Positions 17,227 through 27,045 are shown, numbered from the stretch's first letter. The stretch is DNA of 64,000 nucleotides from Candidatus Gastranaerophilales bacterium (GCA_944325065.1 CALUYS010000005.1:17464-81463), one strand, 5' to 3'. Notes: generated by a model not told the origin, from the letters alone. Translations and numbers: made by a program.

Positions 17227-18911
17227 AATTCTAAATTTACCTCAAATATACCTCGAATTGAGTTTAGACAAAATATTTTATCTGCATTTTTTAAATCATC
17301 AATATATAACTTTTTTTCAATAACTTTCATTTTTCTTAATATAAATTGTCGAAAACAGCCGTTTAATAATCCACAATTTAAAGATGGTGTATAATAAACA
17401 TTATTCTTTTTTATTATAATATTGCTTCTTGCACCTTCAGTTATTTGATTTTTTTGATTTACATATATTTCATCAAAGATTTTATTTTCTTCAATTTTTG
17501 ACATTGTTTCACTATACCACATTCGGTTTGTTGTTTTATAATACAAAAAAACATTATTAGTATTAGTTTTATTTTTTGCTAATGTTATTATATTTGTTTT
17601 CATATCGTTTATTTTTTTATATTCAATTTTCAATTTGCCACATTTATTCATCAAAATTCGCATTATACAATAATCATATTTAGGAATTAAATTATTAAGC
17701 TTATTATTAATTTTAAATCTAAACTTTTTTGCTGCTTTTTTTATACGTTTGAGATGTAATTGTTTTAAATAAATTCTTCTATTTTTAACTTTCATAGTTT
17801 CAATAAGTTCAAAATCTGTTTTTAAAAATTTCTTTTTCAATTTTGTTTCTTCCCATTCATTTTCAGGGGTTGAATCCCAAACAATGGCTCCGCCTGTATT
17901 AATTTTATAATACTTTTGCTTATTTTGTTTATAAAGTGTGCGAATTGGCACTTGGAAAATGACATTGGAAGGTGTAATTACTCCAATAGCACCACAATAA
18001 ATGCCACGTTCATTTTGCTCAAGTTTTTTAATAACCTTGATTGTTGAAATTTTTGGTGCTCCAGTTATTGAACCACAAGGGAAAATAGCTTTAAATATAT
18101 TATATAAATCGACCTTTTCATCAATAATTGCACTTATTGTTGAAGTCATTTGATGAACGGTCGGATGTGTTTCAACTTCAAATAACTTATTAACTTTAAC
18201 AGTTCCTATTTTAGATATTTTACTTAAATCATTTCGAAGTAAATCAACAATCATTACGTTTTCAGCTTTATTTTTTTCATCTTTTTTCAAAAAGTTTATA
18301 TTTTTTAAATCCTCTTCTTTTGTCTTTCCCCGTTTTATTGTTCCTTTCATGGGTTTTGTTGTTATTTTATTATTTTCTATTTTAAAAAATAATTCAGGTG
18401 AAAATGATAATATTGTTTCATATTCATTTTTTATAAAAGCATTATATTCGGTTTTTTGTTTTTTTTGTAAAAATTTAAATAATTCAAAATCAGTAAAAGA
18501 ACTTGTATAAACTGTGCTTGGATATGTATAGTTAACTTCATATGTAATTCCATTTTTTATATAGTCTTTTATTTGATTTATATTACTTATATATTTATTT
18601 TTATCAATATTTTCAATTGTTACAATATGAATTTTTTCATTTCCTTTTATATCATATTTATACTTTTGATATTTTTTATAAACTTCAAAATATAATAACG
18701 GTAATTTAGATTTATAATCATTATTGATCTCAAGAAGAAAATTGTATGCTTCATATTTTATATATCCTATTAAATAAAAGTTACTTTTTTTATAATATTC
18801 AATTAAACAAAAAGCTTCCAAAAATGTTTTCTTATCAAAAGCTTTTATAATTTTTATTGGATTTATAAATAATTTATCATTAAAAACCTGCATAAGAAAA
18901 TAATAACTCAA
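17223..18911 (-). CDS. pabBC: Aminodeoxychorismate synthase component I fused to aminodeoxychorismate lyase
   Basis: The 562-residue fusion converts chorismate to p-aminobenzoate. The PabB part (about 1-345) carries the Lys-containing KPMKGT motif that distinguishes PabB from TrpE, plus GSITGAPK and ERGIYCGAIG. The PabC part (about 355-562) is a class IV PLP enzyme, with the probable Schiff-base lysine in YKTTNR and the EGARSNI block. The N terminus of PabB is short. The start is uncertain: TTG 18911 or ATG 18893; neither has a strong ribosome site. It is translationally coupled to pabA. Confidence 0.93.
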   Translation of the reverse strand: MSYYFLMQVFNDKLFINPIKIIKAFDKKTFLEAFCLIEYYKKSNFYLIGYIKYEAYNFLLEINNDYKSKLPLLYFEVYKKYQKYKYDIKGNEKIHIVTIENIDKNKYISNINQIKDYIKNGITYEVNYTYPSTVYTSSFTDFELFKFLQKKQKTEYNAFIKNEYETILSFSPELFFKIENNKITTKPMKGTIKRGKTKEEDLKNINFLKKDEKNKAENVMIVDLLRNDLSKISKIGTVKVNKLFEVETHPTVHQMTSTISAIIDEKVDLYNIFKAIFPCGSITGAPKISTIKVIKKLEQNERGIYCGAIGVITPSNVIFQVPIRTLYKQNKQKYYKINTGGAIVWDSTPENEWEETKLKKKFLKTDFELIETMKVKNRRIYLKQLHLKRIKKAAKKFRFKINNKLNNLIPKYDYCIMRILMNKCGKLKIEYKKINDMKTNIITLAKNKTNTNNVFLYYKTTNRMWYSETMSKIEENKIFDEIYVNQKNQITEGARSNIIIKKNNVYYTPSLNCGLLNGCFRQFILRKMKVIEKKLYIDDLKNADKIFCLNSIRGIFEVNLEL

Positions 18912-19009
18912 ATAAACATTCTATATGTATTTTTCTATTCTTTAATTATTATCTTCTTATTTTTCATGGTAAACTTGTTTTAGGTTTAAAATAAAAAATC
19001 ATATATAAA

Positions 19010-19408
19010 ATGTTAACAAAAATTTTTAAAATAATAATAGGGTTTATAATAATATTAATTATTCAGATTATTTCAAATTATATTGTCAAATTTACACATA
19101 TACCTATGTCGAGTGCTATATTAGGACTTATTATTTTTACGATTTTATTAAAATATAAAATAATAAACAAAAAGTATGTTGAAGATTGCATAAGCTTAAT
19201 ATTAAACTATATGCCTTTATTATTCATCCCACTGTTTGTCGGAATAATTTCATATTACAGCATTATAAAAGACGATTTATTAAAGTTGATTTTGATAATA
19301 ATTATAAGTACGATAACTGTACTTATTTTGACAGCTTTGACGGTTGAAACAATAATAAAATATGTAAGATTATCAAAACGAAAAAACAAATATGAGGTAA
19401 AAAAATAA
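19010..19408 (+). CDS. LrgA/CidA-family membrane protein
   Basis: This 132-residue protein with four hydrophobic helices matches the CidA/LrgA family: the IPMSSAILGLIIFTILL block, then LNYMPLLFIPLFVGII. LrgA-like proteins form holin-like or export channels and are linked to autolysis control or pyruvate and glycolate transport. The next gene starts two bases after its stop and encodes the LrgB partner, so the two form an operon. No LytSR regulator is near. Confidence 0.85.
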   Translation: MLTKIFKIIIGFIIILIIQIISNYIVKFTHIPMSSAILGLIIFTILLKYKIINKKYVEDCISLILNYMPLLFIPLFVGIISYYSIIKDDLLKLILIIIISTITVLILTALTVETIIKYVRLSKRKNKYEVKK

Positions 19409-19409
19409 A

Positions 19410-20081
19410 ATGATATTTTTTCAAATTTGGGGGCTTATCCTGACACTTGTTCTCTTTCTTATATCGAAAAAGATATCAAAATATACAAAAAAACTTCCGC
19501 CTATATTACTTTCAGGTATTTTTATAATAATATTTCTAAAATATTTTAATATACCATTTGAAGAATATAATAAAAGTGCAAACATATTAACAATGCTACT
19601 TGGTCCGGCCACAATTGCACTTGGGTATCCATTGTATAATAATTTACATTTTCTTTCCAAAAATAAACGAGCTATATATATAGGTTTTATAATAGCTATA
19701 ATAAGTGCGATATTATCTGTTTATTTATTAGGTCTTATATTAGATTTAGACAAAGAAATTATAATGTCACTTTTACCTAAATCAATAACAACGCCGCTTG
19801 CTGTTGAAACATCACATAAAATTCACGGGATACCACAAATTACAGCGTGTATTGTATTTTTAACAGGACTATTTGGTGCAATATTTTCACATGACATTTT
19901 AAAATTCTTTAAAATAAAAAGCGATATTGCCAAAGGCATTGCAATAGGAGCTTCAAGCCATGTTATGGGTACATCAAGTTGTATTGAAAAAAGAAAACAA
20001 ATACAAATTACATTTTCAACAATCGCATTAATTATTGTAGGGATTCTAACTTATTTTTTTTGCATTTTATTTTTTAATTAA
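19410..20081 (+). CDS. LrgB/CidB-family membrane protein
   Basis: The 223-residue protein has about seven hydrophobic segments and the LrgB signature: LLGPATIALGYPLY, LLPKSITTPLAVETS, and GIAIGASSHVMGTS near the C terminus. It is the partner of the preceding LrgA-like protein; in plants the fused homologue PLGG1 exports glycolate, and in Bacillus the pair moves pyruvate. Which cargo applies here cannot be told from sequence. Confidence 0.9.
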   Translation: MIFFQIWGLILTLVLFLISKKISKYTKKLPPILLSGIFIIIFLKYFNIPFEEYNKSANILTMLLGPATIALGYPLYNNLHFLSKNKRAIYIGFIIAIISAILSVYLLGLILDLDKEIIMSLLPKSITTPLAVETSHKIHGIPQITACIVFLTGLFGAIFSHDILKFFKIKSDIAKGIAIGASSHVMGTSSCIEKRKQIQITFSTIALIIVGILTYFFCILFFN

Positions 20082-20387
20082 TTCTTCACTTACTTATTAT
20101 ATATACTATATGATAATCAAAAAGAGAAATATTGTTAAAAATTTACTAAATTCAAAATATTATTATCTTATTTCATAATATTGATTAAAAAAACTTAAAA
20201 GAAAAGAAAAATTTTTATTGCAACTTTAACATATGATATAAAAACTTTATAAATTAAACAAATAAACACAATATAATTACTTATAGCAATAAAAATAAAT
20301 AATATTATACTATATGCTTTGCATTATTTCCCAAAAATTAAACTTTTAACTCAAATATCTTTACAAAAGAATAAATACATACATAAA
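20082..20387. other. AT-rich intergenic gap without visible feature
   Basis: About 300 bases after the LrgB-like gene, very AT-rich, with no convincing frame or RNA. It may hold the 3' end of that transcript. Confidence 0.5.
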
Positions 20388-20414
20388 AAGCTTCTAGAAT
20401 TTACCTAAAAGCTT
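20388..20414 (-). terminator. Terminator downstream of tRNA-Arg
   Basis: AAGCTTCTAG (20388-20397) pairs with CTAAAAGCTT (20405-20414) with one mismatch. Read on the minus strand it lies just 3' of the tRNA and ends in a T-run. Confidence 0.7.
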
Positions 20415-20426
20415 TCTATATAAATC

Positions 20427-20500
<74 letters not shown>

Positions 20501-20672
20501 TTATTGAGACTTTTGCAAGTTTTTACAGTCTTATGATAACAAAAACAAAAAATACTTGCAACTTTTTTATATTTTTATATTTACTTGTTATAAATATGTT
20601 TTTATGTTATAAATATATTACCATTTTGAAATTAATTTTAAAATGAGGCTTTAAGATTGGAATATAAAAAAT

Positions 20673-21548
20673 TTGTCGAAAAATATAAAATTAGCTAAAA
20701 CAGCAGGTTTTTGTTATGGTGTGAAACGAGCTGTTGAAACAACTAAAAAGTTAAAATCTGAAAATCCGACTAAAAATGTTTGCGTATTAGGCGAACTTAT
20801 ACATAATCAAAATGTTATAAGTGAACTTGAAAATCTTGGTATCAAAACAATAAGTGATAATGATTTTGAGGATATATCAGATATTTGTATAATAAGAAGT
20901 CATGGAGCTACACCAGATGTATTTGAAATTTTAATGTCTAAAAATACCCAAATTGTAGATATGACCTGTCCTGATGTTAAAAAAGTACAGCAAAAAGCTA
21001 TAGAACTTGTGCAAAATGGCTTTTTGCTTATTATTCTTGGGAAAAGTGACCATCCTGAAGTTATTGCTATAAAAGCTAATGCCCAAAAATATTCAAAAGA
21101 TGATGAAATATTTGTTGTGTCAAATTTAAACGAATTAAAAGAACTTGAAGCAAAAATAAAATTACATAAAAAAATAGGTGTTGTTATTCAAACTACACAA
21201 AAACTAGAACTTTTAAAGGAAACTGTGAATTATTTAATACCAATAGTCAAAGATTTACGTGTTTTTAATACTATATGTCCTTCAACAACATCTCGTCAAA
21301 ACGAAGCAAAAAATATAGCTCAAGAATCAGATCTTATGGTTGTTGTTGGAAGTAAAAAAAGTGCAAACACAACTCATTTGGCTGAAATACTTAAAGAGCT
21401 AACAAATACTATTCATATCGAATCACAAAATGAGCTCTATTTATATAAAGATGTAATAAATAATGCAAAAAATATAGGTGTGACAGCTGGTGCATCTACG
21501 CCAGATAATATCATTGAAAATGTTATTTTAGAGTTGAGAAAATATTGA
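20673..21548 (+). CDS. ispH: 4-hydroxy-3-methylbut-2-enyl diphosphate reductase (IspH/LytB)
   Basis: The 291-residue Fe-S enzyme makes the isoprenoid units IPP and DMAPP in the last step of the MEP pathway. The three cluster cysteines are in GFCYGVKRAV, DMTCPDV and NTICPSTTSRQ, and the C-terminal AGASTPDNIIE is diagnostic. TTG start at 20673 is inferred from family length. Its stop overlaps the region of rpsA, an ispH-rpsA arrangement also known in Firmicutes. Its presence shows that the MEP pathway operates, which is relevant to the DXS-like gene at 3641-5407. Confidence 0.96.
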   Translation: MSKNIKLAKTAGFCYGVKRAVETTKKLKSENPTKNVCVLGELIHNQNVISELENLGIKTISDNDFEDISDICIIRSHGATPDVFEILMSKNTQIVDMTCPDVKKVQQKAIELVQNGFLLIILGKSDHPEVIAIKANAQKYSKDDEIFVVSNLNELKELEAKIKLHKKIGVVIQTTQKLELLKETVNYLIPIVKDLRVFNTICPSTTSRQNEAKNIAQESDLMVVVGSKKSANTTHLAEILKELTNTIHIESQNELYLYKDVINNAKNIGVTAGASTPDNIIENVILELRKY

Positions 21549-21568
21549 AAGGAGATAAATTAAAAAAT

Positions 21569-22648
21569 ATGACGAAATTAATGGAAAAAAATCAGATTAA
21601 TAATGAATTTGAAATGTTATTAAATAAACAATTTGAAAAATCACTTGATGTTGCTCAGGTTGTTCAAGGATGTATTTTGAAACGTGAAAATGACGGGTAT
21701 CTTGTTGATATCGGTGCTAAAACAGAAGCTTTTTTACCTGATAGAGAAATAACAAACAATATTGAAAAAGACCCAGCAAGATTACTTGAAATTGGTTCAA
21801 AACACGATGTTTATATTTTAAAGATAAGTGATAATGATGATGACCAAATTTTGGTATCATTAAAACGTGTTGAATGTGCTCAAGTTTGGGCTGCTTTAAC
21901 CGAAGCAAAAGCAAATAATGATACAATTCGTACAAAAGTTTTATCAAGCGTTAAAGGTGGTGTTATAGTTGATGTTATGGAATTAAAAGGTTTTATACCT
22001 TCAAGCCACTTACGTATGGGAGCTCCATTTGACGGGCTTATTGGTCAAGAACTTGAAGCTAAGGTACTTGAAGCTGATCCTAAGCGTAACAAATTAATAT
22101 TATCTCAAAGAATGGCAGTTGTTGAACAAAGAGAAGCTGCTGTTAACGATGTTATTGAAAATCTTGAAATTGACCAAATCATTAATGGTGAAGTTATTCG
22201 TCTTGCTGATTTTGGTGCATTTATTGATATAAATGGTGTCGACGGACTTTTGCCAATCTCTGAAATTTCTTGGGAACGTATTAATCACCCTTCTGATATT
22301 TTAAAATTAGGCGAAAAAATCGATGTTAAAATATTAAAAATAGATTATGACCTAAAACGTATTAGTCTTACTTTAAAACGTATGACTGAAAATCCTTGGG
22401 AAGAAGTAAAACAAAAATTTGAAGAAGGTCAAAAAATTCAAGGGACTGTTAACAAAGTTACATCCTTTGGTGCGTTTGTTAACATATTCCCAGGAGTTGA
22501 AGCTTTGTTACCCTCAGCTGAAATGGTCGGAGAAAATCCAAATCCATTTGATTTATATAAAACAGGCGATATCATTGATGTTATAATTAAAAAATTTACA
22601 CCTGACGAACATCGCATAGCTCTATCTGTAAAAGATATTAATCCATAA
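21569..22648 (+). CDS. rpsA: 30S ribosomal protein S1 (four S1 domains)
   Basis: This about 359-residue protein has four S1 RNA-binding domains, beginning near GCILKRENDGYLVDIG, TKVLSSVKGGVIVDV, NGEVIRLADFGAFIDI and GTVNKVTSFGAFVNI. It helps mRNA onto the ribosome. Four domains resemble Firmicutes S1; Proteobacteria have six and cyanobacteria usually three. ATG 21569 follows AAAGGAG at 21548-21554; an in-frame TTG at 21545 overlaps ispH and is the alternative. A strong terminator follows. Confidence 0.93.
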   Translation: MTKLMEKNQINNEFEMLLNKQFEKSLDVAQVVQGCILKRENDGYLVDIGAKTEAFLPDREITNNIEKDPARLLEIGSKHDVYILKISDNDDDQILVSLKRVECAQVWAALTEAKANNDTIRTKVLSSVKGGVIVDVMELKGFIPSSHLRMGAPFDGLIGQELEAKVLEADPKRNKLILSQRMAVVEQREAAVNDVIENLEIDQIINGEVIRLADFGAFIDINGVDGLLPISEISWERINHPSDILKLGEKIDVKILKIDYDLKRISLTLKRMTENPWEEVKQKFEEGQKIQGTVNKVTSFGAFVNIFPGVEALLPSAEMVGENPNPFDLYKTGDIIDVIIKKFTPDEHRIALSVKDINP

Positions 22649-22669
22649 TTGAAAAATACACAATAAAAA

Positions 22670-22705
22670 AATAAGCGAACGATTTATTTTGTTCGCTTAT
22701 TTTAT
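22670..22705. terminator. Bidirectional terminator after rpsA
   Basis: AATAAGCGAAC (22670-22680) pairs perfectly with GTTCGCTTATT (22691-22701), flanked by A- and T-runs. It overlaps the end of the converging YjbR gene. Confidence 0.9.
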
Positions 22706-23026
22706 TAGATTAAAACTATTTAATATTAAATTTTTTAATAAATCCTTTGGAGATTTATTCACCTCAACCTTTATCCAATGTTTTTTGTTCATATGCCATG
22801 CTGGAGTTATAAAGTCATATTGGTCTTGCAAAATCCATGAATCATAAGGCTTACATTTTAAATTAATATAAAGCTTTTGCTCTAATTCAAAAATTAAAGC
22901 AAACCATTTTTTGTTTTTTTTGTTGCGAAGAACTGGAATATTTTTATATTTTTTATCTTTCCAAGGATAATCAAAAACTGCGTCTTGGTTTATCAAGGAA
23001 AACTTTATAAGTTCATCGATATTCAT
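22697..23026 (-). CDS. MmcQ/YjbR family protein
   Basis: The 109-residue protein fits the MmcQ/YjbR (DUF419) family: FDYPWKDKKYKNIPVLRNK, KWFALIFEL and the end block TPAWHMNKKHWIKV. The fold resembles a double-wing DNA-binding domain, but the cell function is unknown. It is the last of four minus-strand genes here and may be transcribed with the pentapeptide and response-regulator genes. Confidence 0.88.
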   Translation of the reverse strand: MNIDELIKFSLINQDAVFDYPWKDKKYKNIPVLRNKKNKKWFALIFELEQKLYINLKCKPYDSWILQDQYDFITPAWHMNKKHWIKVEVNKSPKDLLKNLILNSFNLIK

Positions 23027-23040
23027 AAAAAAAGTAAGGT

Positions 23041-23568
23041 TTAATAAATACTTTCCTGAACATCTTCATCATCTTGCATTGAAGCTAAATCTCGACTTAT
23101 TGATGTGTCAAAATCGTGAGGTAGATTATCAATATCAGGCCATATAGTTGTTTCATCAAAACGTGAAGCATTTAAATTTTCGCTTGATGACAAATCTGAA
23201 TTTGAAAAATCAGATTCAAGTAAAATAGCTCCTGCAAAATCAGCATCTTGAAAATTAGAATATTCAATTGTCCCATAACTAAAATTGGTGCCATTTAATA
23301 ATGCATTTGAAAAATCACATTCTACAATAGTCGCATGTGAAAAATTAGATGAAGTTAAATCACAATTTTGAAAATTTATGTTCGTTAAAGTTGCTTCACG
23401 AAAATCTACACCTTCTAGATTTACATCCTGAAAATCAACATCAGTTAAGGTTAAATTTGAAAAATCTGTTTCAGCTAAATTTGTTTCATCGTCCTTAACT
23501 TCATTAAACTTTTCAGGATTTGTCATAATTAAATTAACTAAATTTTCTTTTTCTAATTGTCTACCCAT
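23041..23568 (-). CDS. Pentapeptide-repeat protein
   Basis: The 175-residue protein contains about 18 tandem A(D/N)LXX-type pentapeptides between residues about 28 and 125 (for example DFSNL, DFQDV, DFREA, NFQNC, DFSNA), which fold into a right-handed quadrilateral beta-helix. The central Phe replaces Leu in most repeats. Some family members mimic DNA and protect gyrase; most have no known role. The acidic C-terminal tail (MQDDEDVQE) is notable. It lies 12 bases after the response regulator, so they probably share a transcript. Confidence 0.9.
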   Translation of the reverse strand: MGRQLEKENLVNLIMTNPEKFNEVKDDETNLAETDFSNLTLTDVDFQDVNLEGVDFREATLTNINFQNCDLTSSNFSHATIVECDFSNALLNGTNFSYGTIEYSNFQDADFAGAILLESDFSNSDLSSSENLNASRFDETTIWPDIDNLPHDFDTSISRDLASMQDDEDVQESIY

Positions 23569-23580
23569 TAAAAACTCCTT

Positions 23581-24228
23581 TTATAAATCTTCCTTTTCTA
23601 TAATACCCAATTGTATAGCAAGTAAAACAGCCTGAGTGCGATTTGTTACTTTTAATTTCTTAAAAATAGCATTTAAGTGTGTCTTTATTGTAACATCACG
23701 AACAAATAATTTATCAGCAATTTCTTTGTTACTCGCACCCTGAGCTAACATACTTATCACTTCTTTTTCACGTTTTGTCAATTGCTCAATATCAACATCA
23801 ATGGGTATATTTATATTTTGTTCGTTTATTGTTTTCTTATTCCAACTACTACGACGTAATACTGCATCAATACGTGCAAGAAGATTCGGTAATATGAAAG
23901 GTTTAGTAATATAATCATCAGCTCCTGTCTTTAATCCCATAATTTGTTTTGATTCTTCATTAACTGCTGTTATCATAATTATCGGAATAGTTTTTATTTT
24001 ATCATTATTACGTATATATTTTAATGTTTGCCAACCATCCATTTTTGGCATCATTACATCCAAAAGCACAAGATCATACTTGCCATTTTGCTGACCTGAT
24101 GTTGTTAGTTTATGCAAAGCCTCAACACCATTTTTCGCAATATCTACTTCATAACCATACATAGGCAAAGCATCACCTAAATAATTAGGGTTATCATCCA
24201 CTATCAAAATTTTTGCCATTGAATCCAT
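23581..24228 (-). CDS. Response regulator, REC plus LuxR/NarL-type HTH
   Basis: This 215-residue DNA-binding regulator has a receiver domain (1-125) with acidic pocket Asp11/Asp12, phospho-acceptor Asp57 in LLDVMMPKMDG and the conserved Lys in YITKPF. A LuxR-type HTH (about 148-210) follows, with LTKREKEVISMLAQGASNKEIA. The first ATG is chosen because AGGT lies at a sensible distance; an ATG four codons on is possible. No sensor kinase is adjacent, so it is an orphan. Such REC-LuxR proteins are frequent in cyanobacteria. Confidence 0.95.
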   Translation of the reverse strand: MDSMAKILIVDDNPNYLGDALPMYGYEVDIAKNGVEALHKLTTSGQQNGKYDLVLLDVMMPKMDGWQTLKYIRNNDKIKTIPIIMITAVNEESKQIMGLKTGADDYITKPFILPNLLARIDAVLRRSSWNKKTINEQNINIPIDVDIEQLTKREKEVISMLAQGASNKEIADKLFVRDVTIKTHLNAIFKKLKVTNRTQAVLLAIQLGIIEKEDL

Positions 24229-24264
24229 ATTTATATTTACCTATATACTTTTCCTAAAATAATT

Positions 24265-24840
24265 CTACTCTAAAACTACCTTTGCTTCAAGATTTACCTT
24301 TAAACTTCCATAAATAATCTTTAAATGTTTATTATCATCAGGTATAACTTTTGCAAAATTAACAGTTTCCATTCCAAAATCATTATCTGTTATATTTGAC
24401 GGTACTTTTGCTATAAGTCTATGTCCTTGAAACAAATTTATATAATACAAATTTTTTTTTTCATCTACTTTTTGAGCTTCTAATTTATAATACCCTATTG
24501 GTATTCTATCTCCTGTTTCATTAACATATGCATTTTGGGAAAAACAAACAGTTAATGGCTCTTTTAATGTTTCCATAAATATTGACATTTCACTATTACC
24601 TTGATTTTCAGGGAGATCTATATATTTATTTTTTTTCTTTATTTTATTCTCTTTTTTTTCTTGTTTTTTTTTATAATCATTAATTATTTTTTCATAAGCA
24701 TTATTATCGACCGGTCTATCATATTGAAAGGCATTATCAGCTTGGTTAAAATCATCATATTCTGACAAACCAAAACATATATTGTTATTAAAGAAAATTA
24801 GAAAATATATTAAAATTGGTATTCCAATTATTTTTTTCAT
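24265..24840 (-). CDS. Secreted or anchored hypothetical protein
   Basis: The 191-residue product is not recognised. It has a signal peptide or anchor (about residues 1-24, IPILIYFLIFFNN), a Lys/Glu-rich coiled segment (about 53-70), and a compact C-terminal domain (about 80-191) that looks beta-rich (GYYKLEAQKVDEKKNLYYINL). It is probably periplasmic or on the outside of the inner membrane. It is divergent from the TPR gene at 24908, and both begin in a short shared promoter region. Confidence 0.75.
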   Translation of the reverse strand: MKKIIGIPILIYFLIFFNNNICFGLSEYDDFNQADNAFQYDRPVDNNAYEKIINDYKKKQEKKENKIKKKNKYIDLPENQGNSEMSIFMETLKEPLTVCFSQNAYVNETGDRIPIGYYKLEAQKVDEKKNLYYINLFQGHRLIAKVPSNITDNDFGMETVNFAKVIPDDNKHLKIIYGSLKVNLEAKVVLE

Positions 24841-24907
24841 AACCTTTTATAAGACCTTTTATACTTATCAAAAATATTGTATAATTAAATATGAGGTATT
24901 ATATCAT

Positions 24908-26548
24908 ATGAATAGTTTATTATTTATTATTTTAATTATTTTTATAATAATTTTAATAATATTGTCAAAAAATATATTTACACAAAATATAGAAAATATC
25001 TCATCTTTTGATTTAAACGTTTCAGAAGATGAAATATATGAACACGTTAAAAATTTAATCGATAATAAACAATATGATGCAGCTTATAAAATGGCAAAAA
25101 AATACCTTTCTCAAGTCCCACATCACTATAGACTCAGGTTTTTGATTGCAAAATCATTATATGAAACTTTTTCGAATTATAATGAAGCTATTCATCACTT
25201 AAATCTTGTAATAAAAAGTGATAGACGCAATGAAGATGCATATTTAATACTTGGTTTTTCTTATCAAGCTTTAAGTCAATATGCTAAAGCAATAGCTGCT
25301 TTTAAAAAAGTTCTATCGATAAATTATGAAAATGAAGATGCTTTGCTTTCTCTTGGATATTTATACGATTATACAAAACAAAAGAAAAGTGCTTTAAGAA
25401 TGTATTTAAATTATATACAGTATTCAAATAATCGTGATGAAATTTTTAACATTCTACATACAATTTGTAATATTTATATGGATATTAAAAATTGGGAAAA
25501 TTTAGCTGAATATGCTTTAAAAATTTTAAATATTGATGAAAATGACATTGAAGGACTTGAGTTTTTAAAAATTGCTTATACTAATCTTCATATGAATGAA
25601 AAAGCTTGTGAAGTTATATCTAAACAAATTGAGCTTTCACCTGATGATTTTAGTTTATATAAAGAAATAATTAATTTGTATTTTGAAATTGAAAACTATG
25701 ATGCTGTTTTAGCATACTGTCAAGAATGCATGACTCTTGATGATGTTGATATAGCTTATATAAAAAATATTCAGGCTAAAACTTTTATTAACACTGATAA
25801 AGTTGATCAGTGTTTTGATATCGTTAAAGAAGCTTTAACATTAAATCCAAAAGATGTTCAGTTAAAACAAACATTAGCTTGTGCATATTTAAATATAAAT
25901 GAATTTCAAACATCCATAAACTTATATAACGAGCTTCTTGATGAAGTTGATCCTTCTGATATTTTATATTTAAAACAAACTATCAGTGATTGTTATTGTT
26001 GTTGGGCCAGTTATTTAACCGATAATGATAATTTAAATGAAGCTTTTGAAAAATTTTCTCAAGCATTGACTTATAATGATAAAAATCCTGAAATATATTA
26101 TAATTTAGGTCTTATTGGATTTAAAATAAAAAATTATTTTGATGCCCAAAAGCAATTTAGACGAGCGATTGAACTTGCACCAAATGTTGCCAAATATTAT
26201 ATGACATTAGGAGATCTTCAAATTGAAATAGAAAATATTTATGATGCAAAGCAATCTTATATTGATGCAATAAGTATGGAACCTGAAAACGCTCAAGCTC
26301 AAGCTACTTTGGGTATTTTATATTCAAAAATTAAAGATGTTGACAATGCTATTAAACATTTAACTATAGCTGAAAAATTAAACCCTAACGATTGTCAAGT
26401 TAAATATAATCTTGGTCTTATTAATGAACTTAATGGTAATATTAATTTAGCTATTGAAAAATATAATGAAGTTTTAAAACTTGACCCAAATCATGAAGAA
26501 GCAAAAAACAGTTTATATTTAATTAACGAATTTAATGATTCTCAATAA
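24908..26548 (+). CDS. Membrane-anchored tetratricopeptide-repeat protein
   Basis: The 546-residue protein starts with one membrane helix (about residues 3-22). A long array of TPR units follows (for example PEIYYNLGLIGFKIKNYFDA, AKYYMTLGDLQIEIENIYDA), about twelve in all, folding into a superhelical binding surface. TPR proteins act as scaffolds in envelope assembly or secretion; the partner is unknown. ATG 24908 is chosen because GAGGT precedes it and because an earlier start at 24782 would overlap the divergent gene. Confidence 0.88.
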   Translation: MNSLLFIILIIFIIILIILSKNIFTQNIENISSFDLNVSEDEIYEHVKNLIDNKQYDAAYKMAKKYLSQVPHHYRLRFLIAKSLYETFSNYNEAIHHLNLVIKSDRRNEDAYLILGFSYQALSQYAKAIAAFKKVLSINYENEDALLSLGYLYDYTKQKKSALRMYLNYIQYSNNRDEIFNILHTICNIYMDIKNWENLAEYALKILNIDENDIEGLEFLKIAYTNLHMNEKACEVISKQIELSPDDFSLYKEIINLYFEIENYDAVLAYCQECMTLDDVDIAYIKNIQAKTFINTDKVDQCFDIVKEALTLNPKDVQLKQTLACAYLNINEFQTSINLYNELLDEVDPSDILYLKQTISDCYCCWASYLTDNDNLNEAFEKFSQALTYNDKNPEIYYNLGLIGFKIKNYFDAQKQFRRAIELAPNVAKYYMTLGDLQIEIENIYDAKQSYIDAISMEPENAQAQATLGILYSKIKDVDNAIKHLTIAEKLNPNDCQVKYNLGLINELNGNINLAIEKYNEVLKLDPNHEEAKNSLYLINEFNDSQ

Positions 26549-26592
26549 AATTTATTGCTAAAAAACTTAATTTAATGTAAAATAATAATTAA

Positions 26593-26858
26593 GCCGTGCT
26601 CCACGGGGAATTGCAATCCCTTGACCCGAAGTTAATGCGGGGTGCAGAGACTACTGTGAGGCAGCTATTTACATAATTATCTTGAACTATTATGTTGTTG
26701 ATAGTTTAAACTTTATACGGCATAAGCCATTGAACCGTGTCAGGTTAGAAATAAAGCAGCACTAAAATGGTCTAAACTTGTGGGTGTATGATTTTTAAAA
26801 AGTAAATATTTTAGTTTGTTAATTATGCTAATATCTCTCGATAGGTAGAATGCACGGC
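26593..26858 (+). ncRNA. ffs: Signal recognition particle RNA, large bacterial type
   Basis: About 266 nt. The ends GCCGTGC (26593-26599) and GCACGGC (26852-26858) pair, followed by a T-run that could terminate it. Near the middle is the helix-8 signature GTCAGGTTAGAAATAAAGCAGCA, split here as GTCAGGTT, loop AGAA, ATAAAGCAGCA, which binds Ffh. The 5' part (CCACGGGG, GACCCGAAG) fits an Alu domain as in Bacillus scRNA. It guides membrane and secreted proteins to SecYEG. Its location beside dnaX is also seen in Firmicutes. Confidence 0.9.
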
Positions 26859-27033
26859 TTTTTTATTGATTTCTAATAATATTACTTGTTTTTTTTTTAG
26901 ATAAAACTTTTTTATGTTCTTTTATTCAAAATTATAGATTCCCCGTTTGAATAAGATATACCACAAACAAAAAATATTAAAATGCACAATTACCAATTTA
27001 ACAGCTTTAGAAATAAGTTTAGGATAAAGCCGT

Positions 27034-27045
27034 GGGGAGGGGGGG
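27034..27045 (+). repeat. G-tract in an AT-rich gap
   Basis: GGGGAGGGGGGG is followed directly by an A-run, in the gap between the SRP RNA and dnaX. G-runs are very rare in this DNA; it could vary in length or be an assembly-sensitive site. No gene depends on it visibly. Confidence 0.5.
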
